31,708 nucleotides of DNA from CAZVFX01 sp964626565 (GTDB taxonomy: Bacteria > Myxococcota_A > UBA9042 > CAIXZC01): assembly GCA_964626565.1 (NCBI GenBank), contig CAZVFX010000083.1:1-31708 (forward strand). The letters run 5' to 3'. Shown here one piece after another: positions 8,700 through 17,616 of the stretch. The notes beneath the pieces were generated by a model that saw nothing but the letters and a program-made list of their open reading frames with translations, searched no databases and had not been told where the DNA came from. Each line of letters begins with the position of its first letter. The first letter of the stretch is position 1. Both the position numbers and the translations under genes were made by a program.

Positions 8700-11600
8700 T
8701 CTTCAGCTTGATCTCATCGGAGTTGGCTTTCAGCTCAGGTGCGTACATGGCGTATGCTTTGGTCGGCAATGCGCTGAACTTGCCTGGAATCTCGGCTCGC
8801 ATGCGATAGGACACGGAGTGTTTCCCCCGGGCCAACGCGCGCACGAATAGAACTACCCGCTCATCCCGTAACTCCATATAGGCGCCCATCTCGTTGCCGT
8901 TGTATCCGCTGCGGACTTCCACCGGCTCGAAGCCGGCCGCCTTCATGTCCTCGAAGATGATGTACTCGTAGTCGTTCTTGCTTTGGATGGACAACTCGAT
9001 CTCCACCAGGTCGCCGCTGGTCAACTGGGACAGGTTGGCCAACTCCTCCCGTTCGTACTTCTCTACCTTCTGGTCTACTGCCTGGCCCCGAGAGCCCGCA
9101 GCCTTGATGGTCTTGTCCACCTTCACCAGCTTGAAGTACTTTCGGTCCACCTTGATCTCGAGGCCCGCCTTGGTGATGTAGTCCTCGAGAGTGAAGTTGG
9201 TGAGATAAGCGTTGAAGTAGACCGGCCCTGTGCCGGAGCGGCGAAGTTCGACGGTGTGTTTGCCCGATTTCACCCCCGCACCCTCGATGAGCAGTTGGTT
9301 GTCGTAGGTGAACAGATTATCCTTGTTAATCTTCACGCTCTTCACCTGCTCGCCGTCCACCAGGATATCCAGAGTCATGTCGGGCTCGTTTTCTCCGGAC
9401 GCTCTTAGATAGTCAGCCATCGCTTCGACGCACAGCGCGGTATCCCGTGTGGAATTCCAGTAGGTGGAGTGTTTGCGGTTGTTGAGCAGATACTTCACGA
9501 GCCCCGCCGCCTTTTCGCTCTTCGGGTCGGTGAGGGCCAGCAGTTTCAGGTAGTAGGCGTGGGCCTCGTACTCGCTGCCGTACCAGTACCACCAGTACCC
9601 CGAGTTGGGGAGGTTCAGGTACGCGGTCTGATTCTCCGCATCTTCCACAAGGTACTGCTCGATGTTGCGCATGATCATCTTAAGCTCTTCCTTGTGGCCC
9701 TGCCGGTGGAGCGCCATGCCGAACATCGCTTTGGAGTACACCGCCAGGTTGTTGCGGTCGCGATAGATGAACTCCCGCATTTCCTCGTTCTGGCGGTCCG
9801 CGTCGGCCAGCACCATGTAAACGAATGCGTCCAGCGCGTCTGCGCTTGTCTTGTATGGCCTCTTCTTCTTTTTTGCGTTCTTCAGTTTTTGGACTTCACG
9901 TTGCTGGTAGTGTTCCAGCCAGTCGATGCCCCGGGAGAGCATCTGCTCGTTGACCTTGGCGCCGTACGCTTTGGCGGTCTGCAGGCCGTGCACGACGTAA
10001 GCGGTGGTGTGCGGGTAGGAATATTCGCCATAGCCTGAGAACCAGCCCCAGCCGCCGTCGGATACCTGCATGGCCGCCAGTCTTTTTAGGCCGGTGCGCA
10101 CCATGTCGTTCACAACCTTCTCGTCGAAGACCGGGTTGTGGCGCCAGCGTTTCCACTGCTTTGCCCGCTCCTTGTCATCGCCGATCTCCTGGGCGTTGAG
10201 GTTGCTGCGCTTCTTCTGGATATCCTCCAGGTCCACCCCGATGTCGGCCAGCACTTTGCGGGTGATGACTGTGGGGAGGAACCGGTTGAGGGTCTGTTCG
10301 GTGCAACCGTAGGGGTACGAAACCAGGTAGGGGAGCGCATCCACCATGGCACCGGCAAGGGTGGGCGAATATCGAATCTCCAGCCGGGACTGATCTGGCC
10401 GGCGCTCTACCGGTACGTCAATTTCGACGGTCGCTGAGTCGCCGTCGGGGCGAATCACCCCGGAAAACGACTCGGTCTTCAACATGCCGTGGACGAACAC
10501 GGGGAAGCGCATCTCCATCGCGTCGGACTCTTCGTCGGTCAGCGCCTTCATGCGCACCACCGCCTCGCCTTCCCGCACCGCTTTCACTCTCCAGTCGACT
10601 CGCACCTCGCCGCCCGCGTCTATTTCCACAGTCTGTTCGGCGTTGTCCAGCGGTTTTAGAGAGCCGCCGTCCAGTTCGAGGACCACTCGCACCGACTTCT
10701 TTGTCTTCAGGTAGTTGTGGACGTTGGCCGAGAGCACGACCTCGTCTTTTTCCACGAAGAAGCGGGGGGCCTGGAGCCTTAGCATCAGGTTCTTCTTCGT
10801 CACCACCTCCACAGTGCTTTCTCCGACCTTGGTGCCGTGGCTCATGGCCCAGGTACGGATCTTCCAGCCGGTGAGGTTTTCCGGCATTTTGAATTCCACT
10901 TCGGCCATGCCGCTGCCGTCGGTTTCCAGTGCGCCGGTCCAGAATGCAGTGTCCGCGAACTTGGTGCGCACCGTCGGCGCCGCGGCTGCTTCGCTGCCCG
11001 GCTGGCCGTCAAGGCCCCCAAAACCTTGTTCCGCTTCCGCCTTCTTCATCTTACCCTCGAAGAAGCCGCTTGAGCTTTTCCGTGACGCCCGGGGAGCCAT
11101 GTCCCGGGCCGGCGAAGCCGCGGCCGGCTCAGCAGGCATTTTCGCCTGCCCCGCACTTCCGCCAGGGCCGCCCCCGCCGCCGTTCAAAGAGAGGGCCGCA
11201 TCCATATCGTCTTCACCGAACTGGTCCGCGACCAGGTGGCCGAACGCACCGAGGAAGTACATCCCTTCCTTCCCCGGCGGCACCACTACCGAGAACCATT
11301 TGTCGAAGCTCGATTCGATTTGCGGATTGTGGTGACGTCGCCACTTCCAGAAAAAGGCCCGGATTTCCGGCACGTTGGACCCGCCCGAGATGTATTCCAC
11401 CGAGCGGTCATAGATGGACATGACTACAGAACCCACCAGCGGCTTGCCGAAGAAGTCGGTGAGTTTTACACGCACCTTCGCCTTCTCACCCGGCTTGTAC
11501 ACTTTCTCCGAAGGAAGAACTTCCACGTTGATGACCCGTTTCTCGGGCGGCACGACGATTTCGCGGGTGTCACTATAGATCTTCCCGTCGTTGACCGTAA

Positions 11601-13596
11601 ACGCCTCCACAAAGAAGTTGGGCATATCTTTCTTGGAAACTTCGATTTCGTAAACCGTGCTCTTGCCCTTCAAACGCAACACTTTCGGGGCCAGGTAGAT
11701 GCCGTTGGCAGGCCGGAGAAACAGCACCACCGTGCTCGGCGCCCGGTCGGTGTTGATCATCAGCTTCACCTTGTCGCCGGGAGCGTATTCCCGCTGGTCG
11801 GGAACCAACTCGATTTCGTTGAAGCGGAACTGCTTGCCGTCGAACCCCTCGCCTCGAACTACAAAGACGTAGGCGCCTTCGATGGTGTGGTCTTTTTCGT
11901 CGGTGACCGAATACGAGAGGCGGTACTGGCCCGCCTTGGATGCCTTGAGCTGCAACGCCGCAGTCCCCTCAGCCCCGGTGTCAAGATCCCACTCCTGGAC
12001 CAGTGATTCCGTCATGTCGCCGCTCTTGTACGAAACCCGGTACAGGTTGAGTTTGCCCTTGCCCTTCACCGGCTTGCTGTCCAGGGTCTGGGCGGAGAAA
12101 CTGGCTTGTACTACGTCGCCTGTGCGGTAGTGCCCGCGGTCTACCCACGAGTAGACCTTGAACGGCTTGCGCGCTACCAGCACTGAACCCTGGCCTACGA
12201 TAGTGCGCCGGGACTCGTCGGTTACCTCCACTGTGACCTCGTAACGGTGGTCCTGGTTGCCGTGGATCTCTTTTGCCAGTGCGGTGTCGATTTCGATCTC
12301 GAGGGTGCCGTCCGGACCGATTTTGCCTTCCGCATCGGCCACCACTTCAGGGGGCGTGTATGACGCCGGCCACCACCACCAGTGAGGCCGGGACATGCCC
12401 CAGTCCCGCCAGCCGGGATACCAGACATAGTCGTACGCAAACCACCAGTAGCCGGGACCGTAGAACCAATCCCACAAGCCCATGGGATACCAGTTGGCGC
12501 TGTAGTTGGAGCGCAGCACCTTGTATTTCACCTTGGCATTGGTCACTGGCGCGCCGAAATAGTACTTTGCCTGCACCTTGGCCGTGACCTTCTCACCCAG
12601 CATTATGGGCTCGTCGGGAGCTTCAACCTTCACTTCAAACTCAGGCTTCTTGTACTCCTCCACCCTGAACGAGGTGCCGCCGTAGCCGGGAATGTGCACT
12701 GAATACACTCCCAACATCGCCTCGTCCTCAAGGCGAAAACTCCCGTCCATGCCGCCGTACTTGTCGGCTTTGTAGTCCTCCTCAAAGATCTTCTCGCCCT
12801 TGGGATTGGTGATCCGGATTCTGAAGCCGTGGCCCGCATAGGTGGACACATCTTCCTGGTCGTAACGGGAGTGCCTCACCCAGAACTTGAATTTTACCGG
12901 CTGGTTGGGGCGGTAGACCGGCCGGTCGGTGATGGCGAATATCTTCTTGTGGTTGTACTCGTAGTCGTAGTGGGTGCCGTACCAGGCGTACGAATAACCC
13001 ATGAACGCGAAGCGTCCGCTCCCGGTGCGAGCGGTGATGAGCCACTGGTAGCGATCGTCGAACTGCTTCGGTTTCACCACGATCTGCCCCTCTCCGTCGG
13101 TCTTCACCGAGAAGCGTTTGGTGTACACCTTGTATTGCCTGCCGTCGTGCTTGTTATGGCCTATCCACTCCTGGCGGTAGCCGAAGAACCTCACCTTGGC
13201 GCGGGAGACCGGCTTACCGGTGACCGCATCAGCGACGTAGAGGTAAGCCCCGCCGTCCAGGGGCTTACGCACGATGACCGTATCGTCCACCCAGATCACG
13301 ATGTGGCAAGTGTTCCCGTCTTTCATCTTCGCGGTCAGCAGGTATGCCCCGGGCTCGTCCATGGGCGTCTTGATGGTTATCCGTTTGTCGAAGTGGTTCT
13401 TGCGCGGGGTGAGGTCCAGGTCCCACTTCGATACCAGCTTGCCCACGTATCGCTTTCGATCGTTGTTCACCAGGCGATAGCCGATGTTGCTCACGTCCAG
13501 CCGGTTCCAATCCAGGTGCTCGGGGTCTGATTTGAGGTATCGCTCCACATCTCTCAACAGTTTCTCGAACTTGATCTTGCGGGCCTCGAACTTTAC
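8689..13596 (-). CDS. Alpha-2-macroglobulin family protein, main (downstream) part after a frameshift
   Basis: About 1635 codons from the Val codon at 13594-13596. This is the body of a large bacterial alpha-2-macroglobulin, a periplasmic or secreted protease-trapping protein. Seen: the opening VKFEARKIKFEKLL, MG-type beta domains, the MG2-like TDRPVYRPNQPV, and the A2M signature VRTKFADTAFWTGAL with PENLTGWKIRTW. The thioester motif YPYGCTEQ is present (CTEQ at 10294-10305), followed by an alpha/alpha-toroid-like helical region. A Gly/Pro/Ala-rich segment (~10970-11195) sits just before the A2M domain where a bait region would lie. A Trp/Tyr-rich stretch occurs at ~12354-12500. An ATG-initiated reading starts at 13725, but its first 43 codons overlap the upstream ORF and do not look like the family. 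The intact product would be about 2050 aa, a normal length for this large A2M type. Confidence 0.88.
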   Translation of the reverse strand, partial: VKFEARKIKFEKLLRDVERYLKSDPEHLDWNRLDVSNIGYRLVNNDRKRYVGKLVSKWDLDLTPRKNHFDKRITIKTPMDEPGAYLLTAKMKDGNTCHIVIWVDDTVIVRKPLDGGAYLYVADAVTGKPVSRAKVRFFGYRQEWIGHNKHDGRQYKVYTKRFSVKTDGEGQIVVKPKQFDDRYQWLITARTGSGRFAFMGYSYAWYGTHYDYEYNHKKIFAITDRPVYRPNQPVKFKFWVRHSRYDQEDVSTYAGHGFRIRITNPKGEKIFEEDYKADKYGGMDGSFRLEDEAMLGVYSVHIPGYGGTSFRVEEYKKPEFEVKVEAPDEPIMLGEKVTAKVQAKYYFGAPVTNAKVKYKVLRSNYSANWYPMGLWDWFYGPGYWWFAYDYVWYPGWRDWGMSRPHWWWWPASYTPPEVVADAEGKIGPDGTLEIEIDTALAKEIHGNQDHRYEVTVEVTDESRRTIVGQGSVLVARKPFKVYSWVDRGHYRTGDVVQASFSAQTLDSKPVKGKGKLNLYRVSYKSGDMTESLVQEWDLDTGAEGTAALQLKASKAGQYRLSYSVTDEKDHTIEGAYVFVVRGEGFDGKQFRFNEIELVPDQREYAPGDKVKLMINTDRAPSTVVLFLRPANGIYLAPKVLRLKGKSTVYEIEVSKKDMPNFFVEAFTVNDGKIYSDTREIVVPPEKRVINVEVLPSEKVYKPGEKAKVRVKLTDFFGKPLVGSVVMSIYDRSVEYISGGSNVPEIRAFFWKWRRHHNPQIESSFDKWFSVVVPPGKEGMYFLGAFGHLVADQFGEDDMDAALSLNGGGGGPGGSAGQAKMPAEPAAASPARDMAPRASRKSSSGFFEGKMKKAEAEQGFGGLDGQPGSEAAAAPTVRTKFADTAFWTGALETDGSGMAEVEFKMPENLTGWKIRTWAMSHGTKVGESTVEVVTKKNLMLRLQAPRFFVEKDEVVLSANVHNYLKTKKSVRVVLELDGGSLKPLDNAEQTVEIDAGGEVRVDWRVKAVREGEAVVRMKALTDEESDAMEMRFPVFVHGMLKTESFSGVIRPDGDSATVEIDVPVERRPDQSRLEIRYSPTLAGAMVDALPYLVSYPYGCTEQTLNRFLPTVITRKVLADIGVDLEDIQKKRSNLNAQEIGDDKERAKQWKRWRHNPVFDEKVVNDMVRTGLKRLAAMQVSDGGWGWFSGYGEYSYPHTTAYVVHGLQTAKAYGAKVNEQMLSRGIDWLEHYQQREVQKLKNAKKKKRPYKTSADALDAFVYMVLADADRQNEEMREFIYRDRNNLAVYSKAMFGMALHRQGHKEELKMIMRNIEQYLVEDAENQTAYLNLPNSGYWWYWYGSEYEAHAYYLKLLALTDPKSEKAAGLVKYLLNNRKHSTYWNSTRDTALCVEAMADYLRASGENEPDMTLDILVDGEQVKSVKINKDNLFTYDNQLLIEGAGVKSGKHTVELRRSGTGPVYFNAYLTNFTLEDYITKAGLEIKVDRKYFKLVKVDKTIKAAGSRGQAVDQKVEKYEREELANLSQLTSGDLVEIELSIQSKNDYEYIIFEDMKAAGFEPVEVRSGYNGNEMGAYMELRDERVVLFVRALARGKHSVSYRMRAEIPGKFSALPTKAYAMYAPELKANSDEIKLKIKD

Positions 13597-13604
13597 CCCT
13601 CCCC
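13593..13604 (-). other. Apparent -1 frameshift site within the alpha-2-macroglobulin gene
   Basis: The minus strand reads AAC GGGG A GGGG TAA AG. In the upstream frame GAG GGG is followed by TAA. Reading one base back, or restoring one G to the second run, gives N-G-E-G-V-K-F-E-A-R, joining the two ORFs with no lost residue. This may be a real mutation, a homopolymer sequencing error, or a -1 slippage site (GGG can re-pair one base upstream). Confidence 0.75.
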
Positions 13605-14840
13605 GTTGCGGAAACGGTATTCCACCGAAGCAGGTTGACCCTCCGGATGGGTGCGGGACGACTCGAACTGGCCCCAGTTGCCGACGATTTGCTCGACGCG
13701 CTCCGCATAACCGGCCTTTTTCCACATTTTCGCGGCCTTGGGGTACAGGCGGCGGTTCTCGTAGATCCCGGCCACTACGTCGTACGCCTCGATCTTCTTG
13801 TAGAGACGGATGAAGTTCGCGTCCCTGGGTAGTTCGAAGCGTCTGATTCCCGTGGCCAGCCGGGCGATGGTCTCGTTGTCCTTCAAAGTGTGCAGCGCGT
13901 AGATGCCGCTTTCGTCCGTGGTTCCGTCGTCTCCCTGGCGGCCCAGCACGTTGCCGTAATAGGCCATGGTCTGCACGCCGAACTGCTGGAACAGGAAGTC
14001 GGCATAACCGCGCAGCACCTCGTTTCTGCGCGTCGGGTCAGCCTCCATCGCCTTGAGCATCAGCCAGCGCCAGCGCTCGCCGTCGCTTTTCGCCTCTGCG
14101 TATCCCGAAGGAACAACATGGAAGACCGGATTCCCCTCTTCGTCAACAGGCGCTCCGCGGCTGCCCGAGTCGTAGTAATGATAGCCGTAGCCCTCTTCGT
14201 AGTCGGGCAGCTCCGACAGGTCGGTGAGGTATTGCAGCCGCCATGCTTCGCCATGGCCCCGGTATCCCTGCAGCATGCGGGAGAATTCCAGGTAGAAATT
14301 GGCGATCTCGGCTTGCTTGCTGCCGGTGAGAGCCCCCATGAGGGAGCCCCCTTTCCAGCTCACGTTCTTCGCCGCTTGCTCCATAAGCTGCAACGCACGC
14401 ACCCGGTCCCGCTCCACTCCGTTGACGTATCGGCCGCCGCCCCGGTTGGAGCCTCGCTCGAATTCCCCGGAGATCATGACGCCGTAGTGCACGCCGTTGA
14501 ACAGAGTCTGGGCCGCTACGAACAGCAGGCGCCAGTTGTCCGAGTGGATCTTCACCACTTTCTCCCTGAAACCATCCATGTCTGGATAGAGCCCCAGGTT
14601 TGCCAGGCAACCAAGTCCCATGTTCAGATCGCCGGCAACCTGCATCGGGTCCGCCTTCGGGTCCAGCGCCAGTTTTTCGAACAGTTCGAACGCGTCTTTG
14701 TAGTTGCCGTCGTTCATCTCTTTTTGCGCACGCTTGCGCATATCGTCCTCGGAGTCACCCAGGGCGAAGCCGGCGCCTCCGGCGGCCAGCACGGCGAGAA
14801 CGGCAAGAACCAGGAGCGGGGATTTGAGAGAGGTTTTCAT
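13593..14840 (-). CDS. Alpha-2-macroglobulin family protein, N-terminal part (ends at frameshift)
   Basis: 415 aa starting with a signal peptide (MKTSLKSPLLVLAVLAVLAA) and no lipobox Cys, so the product is soluble periplasmic or secreted. An AAGGA ribosome site lies 7 nt before the ATG. A TPR-like opening (DGNYKDAFELFEKLAL) leads into helical sequence typical of the N-terminal region of large bacterial A2M proteins, including NWRLLFVAAQTLFN, RGGGRYVNGVERDR and RALQLMEQA. It ends YRFRNGEG-stop exactly where the downstream ORF supplies VKFEARKIK. The two ORFs are most simply one gene. As read, the product would lack all macroglobulin domains and the thioester. Confidence 0.85.
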   Translation of the reverse strand: MKTSLKSPLLVLAVLAVLAAGGAGFALGDSEDDMRKRAQKEMNDGNYKDAFELFEKLALDPKADPMQVAGDLNMGLGCLANLGLYPDMDGFREKVVKIHSDNWRLLFVAAQTLFNGVHYGVMISGEFERGSNRGGGRYVNGVERDRVRALQLMEQAAKNVSWKGGSLMGALTGSKQAEIANFYLEFSRMLQGYRGHGEAWRLQYLTDLSELPDYEEGYGYHYYDSGSRGAPVDEEGNPVFHVVPSGYAEAKSDGERWRWLMLKAMEADPTRRNEVLRGYADFLFQQFGVQTMAYYGNVLGRQGDDGTTDESGIYALHTLKDNETIARLATGIRRFELPRDANFIRLYKKIEAYDVVAGIYENRRLYPKAAKMWKKAGYAERVEQIVGNWGQFESSRTHPEGQPASVEYRFRNGEG

Positions 14841-14877
14841 GAAGTGTCCTTTTCCAATTAGCTTCAGTGACCGGGGC

Positions 14878-14906
14878 AGTATACGACAAGGAATGGGAAA
14901 TGTTCC
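14878..14906 (-). promoter_or_regulatory. Possible promoter for the alpha-2-macroglobulin gene
   Basis: A minus-strand TATACT (-10, 5/6; 14878-14883) lies 17 bp from a poor -35, GGAACA (14901-14906), about 40 bp upstream of the start codon. The weak -35 suggests an activator or a different sigma factor. Confidence 0.3.
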
Positions 14907-14937
14907 ATGCCATTCTCACCCTGGTTTGGCAATTATC

Positions 14938-14967
14938 TTGAACCGGGGTTGATCCCGGGTTTAGAAT
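14938..14967 (+). promoter_or_regulatory. sigma70-like promoter for the TPR-PEGA gene
   Basis: TTGAAC (14938-14943) and TAGAAT (14962-14967, 5/6) are 18 bp apart, about 57 bp before the ATG at 15025. The spacer contains a small inverted repeat (CCGGG...CCCGG, 14943-14958) that could be an operator; this is speculative. Confidence 0.45.
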
Positions 14968-15024
14968 ACCAGTCGAACATTGTTCACCGGGTCTGTTCTC
15001 GAAGACCCGCACCGGCGGAAGGGA

Positions 15025-15990
15025 ATGAAAGAAACGGCCCTGATCATACTGCTCACTCTTCTCTCTTTTCAGGCTGTGGCCCAGCCCGTGAGCGAGTTCG
15101 ACCTGCTCATGGACCGGGGTAAGAAGCAGGTTGATCAGAAGAACTATGCGGGTGCACTTGAGGAATTCCAGGCTGCGGCCAAGGTGAAACCGTCTAGCCG
15201 GGGTGCGGTGTTCAACATCGCTTATTGCCTCATGCGTATGGGCCGCCACGGAGAGGCGGAGGCCAAGTTCGAGGCGTTTATCGCCATGAACCCGGGTGAG
15301 GCCAAGGCCGCCAAGGCACAGCACTTCCTGGACCAGGTGCGGGAGGAGTTGATGGCCACCAAGGGCAGAGTCCGGGTGGAGAGCGAGCCCTCCGGAGCGC
15401 AGTTCTATCTTGACGGCGATCGTTCAGTCGAGCCGATGATCACTCCGGTTTCACTTTGGCTCAGCCCTGACCGGCATTCCATCGAAGTGGAGTTGCCGGG
15501 CCGCCGGTCGCGCACCGAGATTTTTGAAGTCAAGGCGGGAGAGAGGCGGACGGTGAAGCTCAAGTTAAGTCCGTTGGAACCGGACCCTGTCCCCATTCCC
15601 GATCCGGTCGCGGTGGACCCGGTCGTTCCTTTGCCTGTCAAAGTGGAGGATGCGCCCAGGCCGAGCGGGGGAAATCCGTGGGCGTATGTGACACTTGGAC
15701 TGGGCATCAGCGTGCTTGCGGGGGGCGCTGCAGTCTGCCTGCTGGCCGGCGAGCAGTTCGACGACGCCGAAGCGTACCGGCTGGCAGGGGAAATGGGTCA
15801 GTACAACAGCACCTACGACGACGCTCGCACTCAGATGTACCTAGGCTACGGAATGCTGGCAGCAGGGGGAACAGCCGCGCTCGGGGGTCTCATCTGGACC
15901 GTCGCGTCGTCGGTCGCGGAGCCACCAGCCGCGGCAGGGTTCGCGCCGGTCCCCGGCGGGGGCCACTTCACGTTCGGCACCACCTTCTAG
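15025..15990 (+). CDS. TPR-PEGA domain membrane protein
   Basis: 321 aa using the ATG at 15025, which gives a clean signal peptide (MKETALIILLTLLSFQAVAQ) behind a GGAAGG ribosome site. An in-frame ATG at 14980 would prepend 15 non-signal residues. Residues ~25-110 hold TPR-like helices (KNYAGALEEFQAAAKVKP, GRHGEAEAKFEAFIAMNP). Residues ~113-182 form a PEGA domain (GRVRVESEPSGAQFYLDG ... HSIEVELPG). A Pro/Val linker follows, then two hydrophobic segments (~219-241 and ~271-295), and the chain ends FTFGTTF. PEGA proteins sit in the envelope and are often encoded near Hanks-type kinases, as here. The substrate or partner is unknown. Its stop codon interlocks with that of the convergent kinase gene. 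Confidence 0.85.
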   Translation: MKETALIILLTLLSFQAVAQPVSEFDLLMDRGKKQVDQKNYAGALEEFQAAAKVKPSSRGAVFNIAYCLMRMGRHGEAEAKFEAFIAMNPGEAKAAKAQHFLDQVREELMATKGRVRVESEPSGAQFYLDGDRSVEPMITPVSLWLSPDRHSIEVELPGRRSRTEIFEVKAGERRTVKLKLSPLEPDPVPIPDPVAVDPVVPLPVKVEDAPRPSGGNPWAYVTLGLGISVLAGGAAVCLLAGEQFDDAEAYRLAGEMGQYNSTYDDARTQMYLGYGMLAAGGTAALGGLIWTVASSVAEPPAAAGFAPVPGGGHFTFGTTF

Positions 15991-17588
15991 TCACTTTCCA
16001 GGATTGAGCTTTCTTTGTCTTCCTGCTTTTCTTCTACAGGTTCCACCGGCAATTTGGGCGGGGGCGTCTCTTCGACTTCCGCAGCCGGCCCGCCCACCTT
16101 CTCGACAGGGGGCTTGGTTTTCGTCTCTTTGCGAACCGGCTTGACCGGTTGCACTTCCGGCACTACCTCCGGCACTACCTCCGGCACTACCTCAGGCTGC
16201 GGCGCGGTTTCCCTCACATCAGGCTGCGGTTCCGGCGACACCGACACATCCGGTGATGGTTGCAAGTCCAATGAGCCCGGAAGTTCACCCGGTGCAGCCG
16301 CCCGTACCTCTGCGGTCGCGGCGACAACATCAGCCGCGGGCGCGTGCACCTCACGCGCGTCGGGCAGGCCTGCGGGAGCAGCCTCCTGCCGGGCGGCCGG
16401 TTCGCTCTGCTGCTGCGGAGTTCCCTCGTTCCAGTTCACCGCAACATAGACCAGCAATACCGCGAACGCCGCAAGCAGCAACGCACCGCCCGCCAGCGGC
16501 AGTCGACTCCGCGGCGGCACCACAGCCGGCTGCAACGTGGGAACCTCTTCCTCCACCGGAAAGGGTACCGGCGACGCCAGGGTAGGGGCGGTGCCCACGT
16601 CGTCCGCAGTCCGGGTGGGCTCCAGCGCCATCTTCTCCGCCTGGGCGCGGGAGGTCGTTACCTCGTCCAAAACGGTTTGGAGCCGCACCTGCACTGCCGC
16701 GGCATCCTGCGGTCGCTGCTCCCGGTCAAAGGCCAGCAGGTCGGTAATGAGGCCGGTGAGTGACGAAGGCAGATTGAACTGTGCGAGGAACTCCCCGGGC
16801 GGCACCGGCGCACCCTGACCGTCACGGCTGGGACGCTTGCCCGTGACCAGCTCGTGCATGATCACTCCCACCGCGTAAAGGTCGCTGCGCTCGTCCAGAT
16901 CCCAGCCCATCATCTGCTCAGGGCTCATATAGAGAGGTGTGCCGATAACCAGCCGGCTCGAAGTGATTTTCGATTCCTGATTCACATCTTTCGAACGGGC
17001 CAGCCCGAAGTCGAGGATTTTTACCTCCCCCGCTGATTCGTCCAGGAGCATTACGTTGGCTGGTTTCAAGTCCCGGTGGATGATCCCGGAGCGGTGGAGC
17101 GACGCGAGGCCTCTAAGGACTGCCAGCGTTACCTGGCACGCCTCTTTCAAGGGCAGAGTCCGCTTCTCCGCCAGCACCTCGTCAAGGGGTTGGCCGTCCA
17201 GCAGTTCCATGGCGAAGTAGGGAATGCGCTTGTCCGCCACTCCGGCGTGGCCGGAGAAGAACACGCTGACCACGTTGCTGTGGGCCGAGTTCGCAAGGGT
17301 GCGGATCTCCCGGAAGAACCGTTTCTCCACGTCTTCGCTGGTCATCAACTCGTGGCGGATGAACTTGACCGCAACCGTCCGCTGGGTAGCGTCCAACTGC
17401 CGGCCGATGTAGACGTGGCCCATGCCGCCGGCGCCCAGGTATCGTTCCACCTTCAGCCGTTCATCGAGCACCAGGCCGACGAACGGGTCGAGAACATCTC
17501 CCCGCGCAGTCAGCTCCGCCCCGTCCGCAGGGCAGACGTTCTGCTCCGGGCCGAAAGGTGAAGCGCACTTAGGGCATATCTTTTCCAT
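15987..17588 (-). CDS. Transmembrane Ser/Thr protein kinase (Hanks type) with N-terminal zinc ribbon
   Basis: 533 aa from the chosen ATG, so the protein opens MEKICPKCASPFG, a zinc-ribbon-like CPxC...VCPADG element common ahead of such kinases; an ATG three codons upstream is possible. The kinase domain (~36-310) is complete: glycine loop GAGGMG (52-57), VAVK Lys75, HRDLKPANV with Asp173, DFG 193-195 and the activation-segment SPE. It should phosphorylate Ser/Thr targets in the cytoplasm. One transmembrane helix (~363-385) leads to an exported Pro/Glu/Val-rich tail of about 150 residues with VPEVVPEV repeats and no recognisable sensor fold. It is the last gene of a probable operon, 28 bp after the 1668-aa lipoprotein gene. 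Confidence 0.93.
   Translation of the reverse strand: MEKICPKCASPFGPEQNVCPADGAELTARGDVLDPFVGLVLDERLKVERYLGAGGMGHVYIGRQLDATQRTVAVKFIRHELMTSEDVEKRFFREIRTLANSAHSNVVSVFFSGHAGVADKRIPYFAMELLDGQPLDEVLAEKRTLPLKEACQVTLAVLRGLASLHRSGIIHRDLKPANVMLLDESAGEVKILDFGLARSKDVNQESKITSSRLVIGTPLYMSPEQMMGWDLDERSDLYAVGVIMHELVTGKRPSRDGQGAPVPPGEFLAQFNLPSSLTGLITDLLAFDREQRPQDAAAVQVRLQTVLDEVTTSRAQAEKMALEPTRTADDVGTAPTLASPVPFPVEEEVPTLQPAVVPPRSRLPLAGGALLLAAFAVLLVYVAVNWNEGTPQQQSEPAARQEAAPAGLPDAREVHAPAADVVAATAEVRAAAPGELPGSLDLQPSPDVSVSPEPQPDVRETAPQPEVVPEVVPEVVPEVQPVKPVRKETKTKPPVEKVGGPAAEVEETPPPKLPVEPVEEKQEDKESSILESD
16157..16192. repeat. 12-bp tandem repeat in the kinase tail
   Basis: Three perfect tandem copies of CCGGCACTACCT on the plus strand encode VPEV units in the exported tail of the kinase. 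Copy number could vary by slippage without breaking the frame. Confidence 0.85.
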
Positions 17589-17616
17589 CACCGCCATTTG
17601 TATCAGATCTTGCCCG

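Noticed and set aside
13597..13725. ATG start at 13725 for the main alpha-2-macroglobulin ORF
   Set aside because: The 43 codons before the frameshift point are out of frame with the family-like sequence of the upstream ORF, have no signal peptide and look like shadow translation.
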